Part shown: positions 11,701 to 21,009 of the stretch, one piece after another
Numbering within the stretch: the stretch's first letter is position 1
Layout: each line of letters starts with the position of its first letter
Origin: Asparagopsis taxiformis
Lineage: Eukaryota; Rhodophyta; Florideophyceae; Bonnemaisoniales; Bonnemaisoniaceae
Direction: 5' to 3'
Length of the DNA: 64,000 bases
Assembly: GCA_030407315.1 (NCBI GenBank)
Contig: JALQPE010000174.1
Coordinates: 85,826 to 149,825 of the forward strand
Program-made: the position numbers and the translations under genes
Notes under the pieces: generated by a model
Database searches by the model: none
Seen by the model: only the letters and a program-made list of their open reading frames with translations
What the model was told of the DNA's origin: nothing

Positions 11701-12167
11701 AGAGCGATGAGGCGCTATGCAGAGGTGCGGAGACTAATGAGAGGAGTTTGGTGGGGTCCAGAAGGGCAGATACAAATGGGATATCATTTCCAAGCAGTAG
11801 GGCGGCAAAGCCAGTGGGGTCGGTTTGGCGTTACTACCGGAGCGTCGATCTATCGTGGTATCTAACTCCATCTGGGGAGGATGGCAAGTCCGTGCAGGGT
11901 GGAATGATGCGATCAGTGCTGTTTGGGTACATTGGACAGGTGGGATTGGGAGTACCCCGTTGGATGGTGTCGTTAATTTTTGGAATCACTCTGATCGCGT
12001 GGTCAGCGCGAATCCGCGTGACTGGGGAACTGGAGAAGAAACGATGCGGCAAACAGCGCTGGAGCAAAGCGATGATAACGGGCAAGTCTTCGCCAACCAG
12101 GAGAGTTTGTTACTCGTATCTGCTCAACTTTGGGCGCCTGAGCGGTTCGACAGGCAGTCGCGACTGA
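8766..12167 (+). CDS. MBTPS1: Site-1 protease (SKI-1/S1P) subtilase
   Basis: A 1133-residue membrane-anchored subtilisin-like serine protease. A signal peptide (about 1-28) precedes a propeptide. The catalytic residues are D192 (VAVFDTGI), H223 (GHGTFVAG), oxyanion N313 (SAIGNDGP) and S394 (SGTSVASPV). A long C-terminal region follows, with one membrane segment near residue 1080 (MVSLIFGITLIAWSA) and a short basic tail. Spacing matches human and plant S1P (D218, H249, N338, S414 in human). The enzyme acts in the Golgi, cutting membrane-bound factors such as bZIP or SREBP-type regulators after RxxL-like sites, and GlcNAc-phosphotransferase in animals. No intron is needed. Confidence 0.93.
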   Translation: MSPTSSTSLYFLLILALTLHCLQQTKACLLSKPQVYVVTLRSYDSLSAQEQLIHSALSLYPKTTWRFVNRDNVAAQRLPTDFLLVEAACFEIADALRNAKVVKSLSVEAEHGRAIRALLRQQKRDFDDSLDTSTMHNEGVKSSHQSGHTLLDEKQSGSEQRTKPIPSMFAFDSGDLWKRGYLGAGVKVAVFDTGIMEDEAHFPNLVEKTDWTGENTTIDKIGHGTFVAGLIGGSHPACPGIAPHADLYIFRVFTGAQISYTSWFLDAFNYALHIGIDVLNLSIGGPDFADNPFTEKVNELTASGVIVISAIGNDGPLWGSLNNPGDMMEVVGVGAVEPNGSIASFSSRGMTTHELDGPQLRYGRVKPDLVTYGRSVIGPSHKSLSSCRRLSGTSVASPVVAGSVILLASAIPEKYRKRIVNPAGIKRALLESARRIPSASIYEQGAGLLDLNEAYAVLKKVESEYLILSDDRTHHGRQYFKHSQDSVRNTNGHELDANYVDHAVLGSPISQKAIPEQGAHFTSGLGAISFPASYDLTVDGCSYMWPHCAQPLFKGAMTLSLNMTILNIAGVQGAVEQVEWVDGKYGHLLQVNVTHPTRFWPWAAGVGIHITVIEDAKFAVVADGLLRFRVLSIHENTYSDLEVPIRVSVIVPPAREKRVLWDVYHSIRYPPGYVPRDNLAESKDMLDWLGDHPHTNYHALFRKFVDNGFFIDILDTSIVCLDERDLQMYGAVIILDSEDFFTHQERDRLEKLVKVGGVALIVAAEWYNADIMKDIRFEDDSTRSWWSPIIAGGNVPAINNLLRPFDIAFGDLVLSGDVHVGRRKFQYESGVAIVKFPAGSEVLFVHSLKALRTTATKAQTSVLSHALRDIAILGIANAGKGAVLAYGDTNCLDTAYSGERCFDFFVQAVTHTVNKCTGNGTSDKFVSSSHVLNRAMIPTGSLVGRAPYALPSDVMSLLKPHSKVLANVDDSAVGVMSFKSDEALCRGAETNERSLVGSRRADTNGISFPSSRAAKPVGSVWRYYRSVDLSWYLTPSGEDGKSVQGGMMRSVLFGYIGQVGLGVPRWMVSLIFGITLIAWSARIRVTGELEKKRCGKQRWSKAMITGKSSPTRRVCYSYLLNFGRLSGSTGSRD

Positions 12168-12292
12168 ATGGGAAGATTTGATTGACAAAATTGAAAAGAA
12201 ATGTGGCAAAAAGTAATGACGGCATTCATTTATTGCGCAATGCAACCAGCACGACAAACTCTGCCAAACGGCAGTTATTCCACACCGACACC

Positions 12293-12901
12293 ATGTCCGA
12301 ACCGGCACTTCCACCGCCAGCCACCGAGACGCGAGAGACCACCCACTCAACATCCTTTCAACTTCCGAGTGCAGTAACGACGCCGATTGAATCCGTGCTT
12401 GCCTTTGTCGGTTCGTTTTCGAACTACGTGCAAGAATGGGCCGGAACGAGAAGTTATCATGCGACATCGCGCGCGCGACCGTGGCTCGAATTCATTGATC
12501 TCTCCGCATTTGGACTGCCCGATAATGGCTTCTCATCGTACACCGAACGTCTTCAACTCAACGTGCCGTACTTTATGTACAACTACATCATGCTAGGATT
12601 GTTTCTCACCGTGCTCAGTATGATCACCAAGCCGATCTCGCTTGTGGCCGCCGCATTCCTCATCTGGATGTACTTCCAGTTGTTTGGTGTCGCCAATGTG
12701 GACGAGGAATTGCAGCTCTTTGGCTTCTCGCTTGGTAACAGTGAAAAAGTTGGACTGATGGTCATTTCTGGTGTCATTCTTTTCTGGTTTACTGCTGGCG
12801 GCTTTAGCATATTCTTATCTATTGTAACCGCTGTTGCATTCGTGACAGTAATTCACGGATGTTTGAGGAAACCGAGCCCGGAGGCAATTCCCGTCTTCTA
12901 A
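12293..12901 (+). CDS. PRA1/prenylated Rab acceptor family protein
   Basis: A 202-residue protein of the PRA1/YIP3 family, which sits in ER, Golgi or endosome membranes and handles prenylated Rab GTPases. The family signature ARPWLEFIDLSAFGLPD lies at about 61-77, followed by NVPYFMYNYIML and two long paired hydrophobic hairpins (about 98-135 and 148-185). The reading frame is open for 37 codons before 12293, starting at ATG 12182, but ATG 12293 (ACACCATGTCC) gives the usual length and is preferred. It begins 125 bp after the site-1 protease stop on the same strand. Confidence 0.85.
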   Translation: MSEPALPPPATETRETTHSTSFQLPSAVTTPIESVLAFVGSFSNYVQEWAGTRSYHATSRARPWLEFIDLSAFGLPDNGFSSYTERLQLNVPYFMYNYIMLGLFLTVLSMITKPISLVAAAFLIWMYFQLFGVANVDEELQLFGFSLGNSEKVGLMVISGVILFWFTAGGFSIFLSIVTAVAFVTVIHGCLRKPSPEAIPVF

Positions 12902-12994
12902 TTATACTATCAATCATCTGCCACTACGTAGTAGTTTGTATACTTAACGCTTAAGATTACTCCAAATAAAAAATCCCGCACTACTTTTTCGTCG

Positions 12995-13927
12995 TCACCG
13001 TTCTGTCTGCAAAGCAAACAACCTCAAGATTTGTTCGTACGTCACAAAAGTCACAGCAGCCTGCGGAGTAACACGAGCAATGTTTGCTGAAAGGCCTCGA
13101 TACAATCCCCGCAAACCCTCCGTCCGAAAGATATACCCAATGGAGCTTACAAACTTCCCATATCGATCACCGTCCGCAAATCGCTCCTGCATCCTCGTTC
13201 GCGCAACCTGCAGCGGATACGTCGCCACTGAAGCGACCAACTTGGACCCAGTAGAAGCCATTAACGAGTGCCGTACACTCGGGCCACTCCCTCGATCCCA
13301 TTTCGCATCCTCCCCCTCCCGCAGCGCCCCTTTAAACTTTTCGTACAACGTAAACTGCAGCGCGCCATGCGAAACAAGCCATAGACTCGGACCGAGTCCA
13401 CGATACAATCCACGAACCCCTTCCTCGCGCGCAATGCTGCACAATCCGTCCATAAAGCCTCGATAAGGCCGTTGAACTGCGCCATTGACGACGAGATTGC
13501 TCTCCGATTGCAGTTGCAAACGCACCTTAACCACCCAGATCGGATTGGTGACCAACGACGTCATCGCACCAGCAACAGTGCCAGCCATGAGATGCGCGCC
13601 CGTCTCATGTGTCACATGCGGCGAAATGACATCCTGCGCCTTGTAGAACCAGTGAAAATAGCAGCCCCAGGAAACGACACTGCCCAACGAGGCGGGAACA
13701 ATTCCCCTGTACAACGCGTGTGCGCCCTCTCTCACAACGATGCTGCGAAACACACGCAGCGCGTCTCCCGGGCGTGCGCGGTGCGATTTCTCACCCACGG
13801 ATTGCAGACGCGTGCGCAGCGTGTCCAGCGGATGCAGCAGGGCGGCGGTGGCCAGCCCGCCGCCGGCGCCCGCGACGGCGTGCGCATAGCTCGGATAGAC
13901 CGTCTTCGGAGAGCCGAACGAGTTCAC
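12995..13927 (-). CDS. Mitochondrial carrier, folate/FAD (SLC25A32/FLX1) type; 5' end unresolved
   Basis: Six-helix mitochondrial carrier with three repeats carrying the PxD/E-type signatures PLDTLRTR, PIWVVKVRLQ and PLQVARTR. The VVSWGCYFHWFYKA segment in helix 2 is typical of the folate/FAD branch (FLX1, SLC25A32), so import of folate or FAD across the inner membrane is likely. There is no ATG in frame before the first membrane segment. The frame is open back to about 14098 with no ATG and begins here at a GTG; the only nearby ATG (13946) is out of frame by one base. Either a short first exon lies upstream, or initiation is non-AUG, or there is a sequence error. Confidence 0.82.
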   Translation of the reverse strand: MNSFGSPKTVYPSYAHAVAGAGGGLATAALLHPLDTLRTRLQSVGEKSHRARPGDALRVFRSIVVREGAHALYRGIVPASLGSVVSWGCYFHWFYKAQDVISPHVTHETGAHLMAGTVAGAMTSLVTNPIWVVKVRLQLQSESNLVVNGAVQRPYRGFMDGLCSIAREEGVRGLYRGLGPSLWLVSHGALQFTLYEKFKGALREGEDAKWDRGSGPSVRHSLMASTGSKLVASVATYPLQVARTRMQERFADGDRYGKFVSSIGYIFRTEGLRGLYRGLSANIARVTPQAAVTFVTYEQILRLFALQTER

Positions 13928-13979
13928 GCTCTGGTGGGTGGCGCATCGCTTGTCAGCGCGGCCGGACGATTGTTGGACG

Positions 13980-14165
13980 CTAATCTTCGGTGCTACGGAG
14001 CTTGCGCTCCGGAGAACGGACGGGCGTTTGCAACACTGGACTGAATTTGATGCGCAGTCGTGTGCCGGAGCCGCTCGGCGATTTGCCGCCCTCTATTGTG
14101 AAGAAGCGGTACGCGTTCCAGGCGACGAAGAGGGAGAAGGTTAGCACGGGATCGGTGATGGACAT
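13980..14165 (-). CDS. Small single-pass membrane protein (hypothetical)
   Basis: A 61-residue frame with ATG start. An N-terminal hydrophobic stretch (about 4-22, TDPVLTFSLFVAWNAYRFF) is followed by a basic, Ser/Pro-rich tail. It lies between the mitochondrial carrier and the nucleotide-sugar transporter on the same strand and overlaps the open frame upstream of the carrier. No family recognised. It could be a genuine small membrane protein or a chance frame. Confidence 0.35.
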   Translation of the reverse strand: MSITDPVLTFSLFVAWNAYRFFTIEGGKSPSGSGTRLRIKFSPVLQTPVRSPERKLRSTED

Positions 14166-14425
14166 TCCTTGGATTGCACGTGTACAAGCGGCGGAGATGT
14201 GTGGACGCGGCCAACTATCAGATTCAACGTTTCGTATAAAAGGTCCGTTTTCTGGAAAATGTACAACACAGATTTTATCAGAGCGCTGTTCTAACTGACT
14301 TCAAAATGCGTTTTTCGAGTTTGGCGGTAGCTAAGCTCACCAAGCGCGTGGCAGGAAGTTTACCGGCAGTGTGAGATTGATGTGCTGCAAACGAGGTTAA
14401 AAGTACAGGAATGGACAATGGCGCG

Positions 14426-15574
14426 CTAACTTGACGCGGACTCCGACTTGGTCGTCTGCAATTTCTCCTTGGCAGCTCGCGCGTGTATCAGCTTGATGAT
14501 GCTGTAGAGAAGGGATCCCGTCATGCTGATGCACAGTCCCAGTAGATTTGGTGCGTTGAGCTTGACGTCACCGAAAATAAATAGGCCGATGCTGATGGTA
14601 ACAAAGTCCTTCATCTGTCCCGTGACCGTTGTTGCGAGCGGTGAGTTGAGTTTTGTACAGAGGAAAATTGCTATGTTCAGCACAGTTGCTTGTGCCGCCG
14701 AGAACAACAGAAAGGCCCAAAATGAGCCATCACGAATCTGCGGAAAGGCCGGAATGAGGCGCGGCTCATTGGTGAAAATGAATAGATAGCTCAACATGAG
14801 CGGAAAGGAAAGAATATTGTTATAGTACAGCAGGCCAAATGTATCCAGCTTGGTTCGCTTGCCAATCTTCACAATGAGGATGAGGTAGAGTGCGGTTGAC
14901 ACACAGCAGACGCTTACGAGGAGATAGCCTATAAGGCTGAAGGAAAGATCGTTCACACCTGCGATAAAGCCGCCGAGTACCATGACAAAGATGCAAGCCC
15001 AGATCGAGGGTTTTGCGTGTTTCTTGAGCACAACGGCTTCAAGTATCAACACGATGAGGACTGTGGACTTTCGCAGCGTAGAAAACATTGGAATGTTGAG
15101 GTATCTCAACGCGCTGATGCCTGACACCACGTAGAGCCACCAGCAAATGGTGAGCGGAAAAACCTGTCTTGACATATCGCGCGTGATTTGCGGCAATCGT
15201 ATGAAGGAGAGCTTGTTGAAAATGAAGAGGAGCAGAATACAAATGGAGATTTGAACGAGGGTCATGAAGCATGGAAAGTTGAAACTGTAAATAGAGAAGA
15301 CGGCTTTGTTGAAAAATGTAATGGAGACGCTGGTGGTTCCATAGAGTGCGCAATAGGCAAATGAACGAATAATGGACGGGGAGGCGGACATGTCCTTCAT
15401 GGCGGCGGGTAGGGAGGTTTGCGACAGGAGCGGAGACGATTCAGGTTCAAGATTTCGCGATGAGGAGGCCGGAGAGGCTGTATGACGATAATTGGGACTG
15501 GACGGGTTGGATGCGGACTTCATCGGGATTGAAGTGCGCGGGGCGGGCGAATGACTGCGAAGTTTGGACGGCAT
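14426..15574 (-). CDS. SLC35 nucleotide-sugar transporter (SLC35D/GONST-like)
   Basis: A 382-residue drug/metabolite-superfamily transporter. About 70 residues of Ser/Pro-rich cytosolic N-terminus precede about ten membrane helices. The first is followed by FFNKAVFSIYSFNFPCFMTL, the pattern of SLC35D1-3 (UDP-GlcNAc, UDP-glucuronate/UDP-glucose) and plant GDP-sugar transporters; TVTGQMKDFVTISIG in a late helix is typical of the group. It would bring nucleotide sugars into the Golgi or ER lumen for glycan synthesis. Exact substrate cannot be read. A Lys-rich C-terminus (ARAAKEKLQTTKSESASS) is cytosolic. The start is the first ATG. Confidence 0.88.
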   Translation of the reverse strand: MPSKLRSHSPAPRTSIPMKSASNPSSPNYRHTASPASSSRNLEPESSPLLSQTSLPAAMKDMSASPSIIRSFAYCALYGTTSVSITFFNKAVFSIYSFNFPCFMTLVQISICILLLFIFNKLSFIRLPQITRDMSRQVFPLTICWWLYVVSGISALRYLNIPMFSTLRKSTVLIVLILEAVVLKKHAKPSIWACIFVMVLGGFIAGVNDLSFSLIGYLLVSVCCVSTALYLILIVKIGKRTKLDTFGLLYYNNILSFPLMLSYLFIFTNEPRLIPAFPQIRDGSFWAFLLFSAAQATVLNIAIFLCTKLNSPLATTVTGQMKDFVTISIGLFIFGDVKLNAPNLLGLCISMTGSLLYSIIKLIHARAAKEKLQTTKSESASS

Positions 15575-15860
15575 GGTGGCGATGGGGCGGTTGCGATTGC
15601 GTGCGGAGAGGGCTGTCTCGTCTGCGGTAAGCTGAGAGCGTGCGTGAGTTATTGATATAACATCATCGTCAGGACTGGAGCGGATTGCGTTGGACCAGTT
15701 TACAAGTCGCTCAGCTCATGCTATGAAATTGAATAAAATTTGAAAGGGTGCACACCGTATTCGGAGTGCTGCAATCGACATACGCGCTTTAATATACCGA
15801 CGTATGCCATAAAAGTCACCGCCCAAGTCATCCACACGTGAGCTCGACTCGCCGTCAATC

Positions 15861-16313
15861 ATGCTAGCTTTTATGCCGATATTCGCGTCGGCGACCCCGC
15901 CGCGTGCGCAGCAGAGCTCCGCGTGTAGTCGCCGCCAATTCCTGACGCTGGCCCTGTCGCTGCCTGTAATTGCGGCGCTTCCGGCGCAGGCCAAGGACGC
16001 GTTTGGTGTGGGCGATGCGCTGCCGTCTGAGAAATTTGGCGAGATCAGCGCGCGTGTGAAAGGGGACGTCACAATGGACAAATTCGTGCAGGCTGTTAAT
16101 GGAGGCTCCGTCAAGGTGGTGTGGTTTTTCGGCGCGCAGAACGAGTATTGTTGCTTTGAAAATTCTGACGGTGACGTGTTTCACATCGGAGAAGGTTATC
16201 CGCAGGAGAATCCGCGATCCAACGAAAGCCCGCTGCAGATTGTAGGGCGCGTGCGTAATCTCGGCATACCCTACTACATCGCTCCCGTGTCGGGTCAGTT
16301 TGTCAAGAGGTAG
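15861..16313 (+). CDS. Plastid thylakoid-lumen protein with Tat-type signal, FtsH-N-like
   Basis: A 150-residue protein. A plastid-type N-terminus rich in Ala, Ser and Pro is followed by a twin-arginine motif (SRRQFLTLALSLPVIAA, R24-R25) and an AxA cleavage site near A44. The mature part of about 106 residues (KFVQAVNGGSVKVVWFFG at about 73, then RNLGIPYYI) resembles the small N-terminal domain of FtsH-type proteases (F..A...G.VK.V.. and NAGVPY-like ends) without the ATPase. Targeting to the thylakoid lumen is inferred; function is unknown. It is divergent from the SLC35 gene, 286 bp apart. Confidence 0.65.
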   Translation: MLAFMPIFASATPPRAQQSSACSRRQFLTLALSLPVIAALPAQAKDAFGVGDALPSEKFGEISARVKGDVTMDKFVQAVNGGSVKVVWFFGAQNEYCCFENSDGDVFHIGEGYPQENPRSNESPLQIVGRVRNLGIPYYIAPVSGQFVKR

Positions 16314-16563
16314 ATAGGCATCTTCAATAAACATTTTTCATACTTTACAATCATATACATCTATATAATCAACACTGTAGTCCTACTCATCATGGAGGAA
16401 AGTTTGGTCAGTCACTTGCTCCAATGCAACTTCCTCAAATGTTTACAGGTCAGACAGTCGCTTGCTGCTGGCTGCAGCTGCGCTCTATTGAAGAACCATG
16501 GTCGATCTTACGGGGAAAGAGCCATCACACCTTGAAATGAACACCAAATGCAGATAAACTTAC

Positions 16564-16857
16564 CTATTCCATGGGCGGTGGAGGCACCTTGATCAACGGC
16601 GTCCGGGCACTTACATAAGCTTTCAGACCAGTACTCTCCAATTCTGGCGTGATGTACTCGGGAACTTTGCGATCGTAATCGACCATGTAGCCTCCGCGTC
16701 GCGTACGTCTTCCCATACTGCGCGCCCCAGAACCCTTGTAGTACGATCGCGGGCCGAATTTCGCGTGAAGAGACGGACTACCCTTCCGGGCTAGCCCGCC
16801 CTTTGCCGGGACGTAGCGCCTGAGAAGGACGCTGGTGGAGCGGAAGACGGTAGACAT
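16564..16857 (-). CDS. MRPL41: Mitochondrial large-subunit ribosomal protein mL41
   Basis: A 97-residue basic protein matching the mL41 (fungal YmL27, human MRPL41) family. Signature pieces are FGPRSYYKGSGARSMGRRTRRGGY (in two parts, about 34-57), then VPEYITPELESTGLKAYVS and a C-terminal TPLIKVPPPP. The first 20 residues are Arg/Ser-rich and can act as a mitochondrial presequence. Complete, with ATG start. Confidence 0.85.
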   Translation of the reverse strand: MSTVFRSTSVLLRRYVPAKGGLARKGSPSLHAKFGPRSYYKGSGARSMGRRTRRGGYMVDYDRKVPEYITPELESTGLKAYVSARTPLIKVPPPPME

Positions 16858-17606
16858 TGTCTAACGCAATCGGATACCGCGACGAGGCACTCGGTTTTAT
16901 ACCTCCTGAAGTACGGATTACGGAATTTGGGAAGAGATCAAATGACGCGGCGCTCGACGACGGGAGGGTTTTAACGGATGGATTTATAATCGGGTTTTTT
17001 GGATCACGATTTCTTTATGGACAGACTGTCTTTCCACGTTTGCTAAATTCAGACAGTTTCGAATGGGGGTTACTTCGCCGAACGGACACGGCCAACTGCC
17101 ACAACGTGATCCGTCTGCCGCGATGTACTTTGATGATCACGGTAGGAGACGCTTTCCAGCACCACACCAGTTTTGTACGGATCCCGACTCTCGGTTGGAA
17201 CCGCTAATCAATGACGTATGCGTTTCGGAAATGCGCAGACTAGTTCAATTCAGCATGGCACGCTGACGGTTGAAGACGTGTGGACCAGGAATGCAATGTT
17301 GTGAGTGAGCAAGCTCTTTCCACTCACAAAATTGGAAGAAACCACCTGAATGTCTCCAACTGCGGTACAGGACGCCTTTGTCTTCCTACGGATGAACACA
17401 CAATCAAACCCAGCAGCAAGCAAACAATTTTAGTGGCATTTCAAACGCAAGCAGACAACTATATCTATGTACAAAAGTGCCAACACTGCACGGCATGGGC
17501 CGAACGGAAGCGCTGTGACGCGATGCGACACCACGCATAAGTTACAAGCAGTTTACAAAGAAGAAAAAAGTACATGATCATCAAAGGAAAACACAACGTC
17601 TATCGT
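16858..17606. other. Intergenic, nothing recognised
   Basis: About 750 bp containing the mL41 promoter. Short plus-strand frames have no family features. No RNA gene or repeat was seen. Confidence 0.45.
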
Positions 17607-17852
17607 TCACGCGACTTGACCAAAGAGAGCCACATGATCCGACGAGCCGAAGCGCACAATGCCCCACAGCGCGACGTTTATCAAAGCGGCAATCACGAGC
17701 ACGACACCGCCCTCAACGAGCGTGTCCACAAACGGGCTGTCCTTGCACGTGTCATATGCGTCGTACACGTCATCGTCTGGTTCTGGCTGTGTATTCGCCG
17801 GTAGTTGCCATGGAGCGCTGTTCCAGATGTATTGCGGATGTGGTTGCGTCAT
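17607..17852 (-). CDS. Small acidic single-pass membrane protein (hypothetical)
   Basis: An 81-residue frame with ATG start. An N-terminal Pro/Gln-rich part (HPQYIWNSAPW) and an acidic patch (EPDDDVYDAYD) precede one hydrophobic helix (about 49-67, GGVVLVIAALINVALWGIV). The orderly composition (extramembrane acidic region, one helix, short tail) makes a real small gene plausible. No family recognised. Confidence 0.45.
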   Translation of the reverse strand: MTQPHPQYIWNSAPWQLPANTQPEPDDDVYDAYDTCKDSPFVDTLVEGGVVLVIAALINVALWGIVRFGSSDHVALFGQVA

Positions 17853-18264
17853 GAGGATGGTTTGTTGAAGACCGGCGGGCGTGTTGTTGAAGTGCGTAAG
17901 CGTTGAGATGTATAAAGATAGTTGCGTTTGCGTTGCTGTTTGCTAGTTTGCTTATCTGCTTGGATTAGACAGCTGTCCTATGACATGATTGCAAATCATT
18001 TCGAAATTCTTTCGTGTCCGCGTTGATATCAGATTTTGCAGATTTTGAATCGCCAATGATAGTCGGACAAGTGTATAAACATATCTTCTTCCACATCACA
18101 GATGAATAATTTAACCGTTTTTCCATTCGCGACTCCTCATTGGCGCGATGCATTTCAATTGCACACGCGTCCCAAAAATTACCTCAATTCAACTCGTCGC
18201 TGGTGCGCAGCCACCGGTCCGTTCCACGCCATCGTGCCCCCCGGTCCAACCCGATTGTCATACC
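17853..18264. other. Divergent intergenic region
   Basis: About 410 bp between the small membrane protein (minus) and the HDAC promoter (plus). A TATAAA-like string lies at about 17910 on the plus strand. Nothing else was recognised. Confidence 0.35.
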
Positions 18265-18270
18265 TATAAA
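18265..18270 (+). promoter_or_regulatory. Candidate TATA box of the HDAC gene
   Basis: TATAAA lies 78 bp before the HDAC start codon. Distance and orientation fit a core promoter; no transcription start data are available. Confidence 0.35.
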
Positions 18271-18347
18271 GCATCCTTCAATTTCTCGCGCCCCGCAGCC
18301 TTCATCGTACGCACCGCCATCTGCGTTCGATTTCTATCGACATACAC

Positions 18348-19742
18348 ATGGCGAACAAGATTGCCTACTACATGCACAATGATATCGGTGGTTTCTATTA
18401 TGGGCAAGGACACGCCATGAAACCGCATCGAATCTCCATGGCGCACAATCTTACCCTTGCATATGGTACCCGTTCAGCACCACCTCATCGCCCTCCATCT
18501 ATTGGCACCAAAACTAACCCATCCATCACTACCCCCAATCCTGCCAGGTCTCCACAACTACATGGTATGCTCCTGTGATCATCCACCATCCTTTTCATTC
18601 CACAAATTCCATCTGACCATTCCAATCGAAAACCTAAACAGGAAGTTTACAGACCGCGTTTAGCAACAGCAACCGAGTTTGAAACTTTTCATTCCGAAGA
18701 CTACATTAAATTCTTGCACAGAATATCCCCGGACAACGAGCGAAAGCTCTCCAAAGAGCTTGCCAAATTCAACCTCGGCGGCGACTGCCCCGTCTTCGAT
18801 GGCCTATTTAAATTCTGCCAAATGTACACGGGCGGCAGCATAGACGGCGCCCGAAAACTCATGGATTTCTCTGCCGACATTGCGATAAACTGGGCCGGTG
18901 GTCTCCATCACGCCAAGAAAAGCGAAGCCTCCGGCTTCTGCTATATCAACGATATCGTGCTCGCCATTCTCGAGCTTCTCAAGCTCTTCCCGCGCGTGCT
19001 CTACATCGACATCGACTGCCACCACGGCGACGGCGTGGAGGAGGCGTTTTATGTTACGGACAGAGTCATGACCGTGTCCTTCCACCAATTTGGTAACATG
19101 TTCTTCCCCGGTACCGGCGACGTGTGGGATACCGGTCACGGAATGGGCGAGTATCACGCTGTGAACGTGCCGCTCAAGCACGGCATTTCGGACGACAATT
19201 ATGAAAGCATTTTTTGTCCCATCGTTGAGAAAGTCGTGCAAATGTATAGACCGTCTGCGATCGTTCTACAATGCGGCGCTGATTCACTTGCCAATGATCG
19301 ACTCGGTAGTTTGAACTTGACGATACGTGGTCACGGGAATTGCGTCAACTTTGTGAAAAAGTTCAACATTCCGACGTTGGTTCTCGGTGGCGGTGGATAT
19401 AACATTCGGAGCGTAGCGAGATGTTGGGTTTATGAAACTGCGTTGCTACTTGATCGAGATATTGATCCCAAAATTCCGTTCAACGATTATTGGCATTACT
19501 TTCACCCAGACCATCAGCTGCATTTTTCGAGAAAGAATTGCAAAGACTTGAACACACCCGCGTACTTAGAAAAGGTCAAGGTGAAGGTGATGGAGAATCT
19601 TAGATATTTGACGTTTGCGCCTTCTGTTGAGATGCACGCTTCTCCTAAAGTTGGCAGCCATACGAATGAGGAAGATGATGATCCCGACTCGCGATTTCTG
19701 CAGCGCAGACAAGCTGCGAATGAATTCTACGATTTAAAATGA
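18348..19742 (+). CDS. HDAC1: Class I histone deacetylase (RPD3/HDAC1 type), three exons
   Basis: Zinc-dependent lysine deacetylase of Rpd3 class I, a nuclear corepressor subunit. The exons are 18348-18465, 18548-18564 and 18642-19742. Exon 1 carries [20 protein letters not shown]. Exon 2 is only 17 nt and with one flanking base encodes GLHNYM, which fills the family's YGLYRKMEIYRP position. Exon 3 starts [13 protein letters not shown]. Both introns are GT-AG (82 and 77 bp) and the joined frame is continuous for 411 residues. Catalytic and zinc-site motifs are intact: [19 protein letters not shown], the D-x-D/H-H-G-D-G segment, and LGGGGYNIR. The C-terminal tail is short and acidic ([11 protein letters not shown]). 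Without the microexon six residues and the frame would be lost. Confidence 0.93.
18548..18564 (+). other. 17-nt microexon of the HDAC gene
   Basis: Bounded by a CCAG acceptor ending at 18547 and a GTATGC donor starting at 18565. It encodes LHNYM plus two bases of the preceding glycine codon, restoring the conserved loop between the first helix and the YRP motif. Seen in sequence; splicing is inferred. Confidence 0.8.
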
Positions 19743-21009
19743 GGAATATGAGCTTGCACAGGTTCAGGTACATATAGAGTGATTCGTCAAGTACTGGGAA
19801 TTTGTCACAATGCTTGTGGTTAAGTCTGGGCGGGCGGCTCACAGCATACCGGTCACGTTTAAGCTGTATATGTAGATTATCATGACGTGACGGACTCTAT
19901 GTGCGGAAATGTTAGACAACCAGATACGAGCGACTACATACAATAATACTGGACATGACGTCACGTGATATTGCAAATATATAGCTGGAAGATCAAGCGG
20001 GTTTGGCCAGAGGGAATATCGATAACAAAGTGGCGGGTTGAGATAGAAGCGAAAACCAGTCAAGTTAAATTAGTTGCTTAGCAGCAGTGGAGCGGTAAGT
20101 TGTTAATGCGGCAGCAATTCCGCCGCGTTAGCGACAATGTCAAGAACTTCGAGACAGTAATTGTTTAACATTTTTTGTTTTGTTTCTACGTAGGTAGTTT
20201 CTTCTTCCAAACGCGTTTTGTTGCCGACTATCGATATTTGAATCACAAAGTTTGAATCATGTAGCTCGCAACTTGTTTACATGTTGAGAACTATGCCCCG
20301 CGATAAACGGGTAATTCGTGCAAAGGTGCGAGCACCAAATTGTCAACGTGGTGCTCCATGCGTACAGACTCCAGACTTGAACAATTGCTAGGCATATGAG
20401 ACCAGCGATTGTCCACATACAAATAGTGAGATATGTTACAACAGTCTCGATATTGAATGCGGCTATTCAAAATTGCGTGACAGCTTGCTTGGCAGGGAGT
20501 TGAAAACGGTGACGGGCTGGGCTACATGCGCTCACAGCGTGATGGATAGCATATATGACGATTTTATTGCTGCCCTTACGCAATGTGCAGTGGAAATCAG
20601 TCAGAATATTCTACGCTGTCCAGTCCAATACCGTCTGCGTGGAGCTCCACCGGGGCGCCAGTACAACGACGCGACAATCCCGTCAGTATTCCCGCCTTAC
20701 CTTCTGGTTTATACAACTCAACTGCTGAAACGAGCGTGCTTGCGCCACTGACAGCGCACCGCGTACGGTAATGAGAGAGTAGGCTCCGGTTGTGTTGCGT
20801 CTGCGGAGCCTCCTCGCAACAACTGCTTAATTCCAGTAGGACATATACGGCGGGGCCGGTGACGCAACGTGAACAAGTCGCCCATTACATCGAAATCACA
20901 TGTTACTGACTACAACCGGTCCGAATCCTCTCACACGGAAAGCTCTTCTGCAGAGGGTTCATGCCAACTTGCAACAGCGCCGAAGATTGAACGACTCGTC
21001 CGAATAGCA
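19743..21009. other. 1.3-kb intergenic region, nothing recognised
   Basis: No family-like reading frame. A plus-strand frame at 20473-20751 lacks an ATG start and features. No convincing tRNA or other RNA gene. Confidence 0.4.

Noticed and set aside
20915..20945. GGTCCGAATCC string resembling a tRNA B box
   Set aside because: No matching A box or cloverleaf stems around it.
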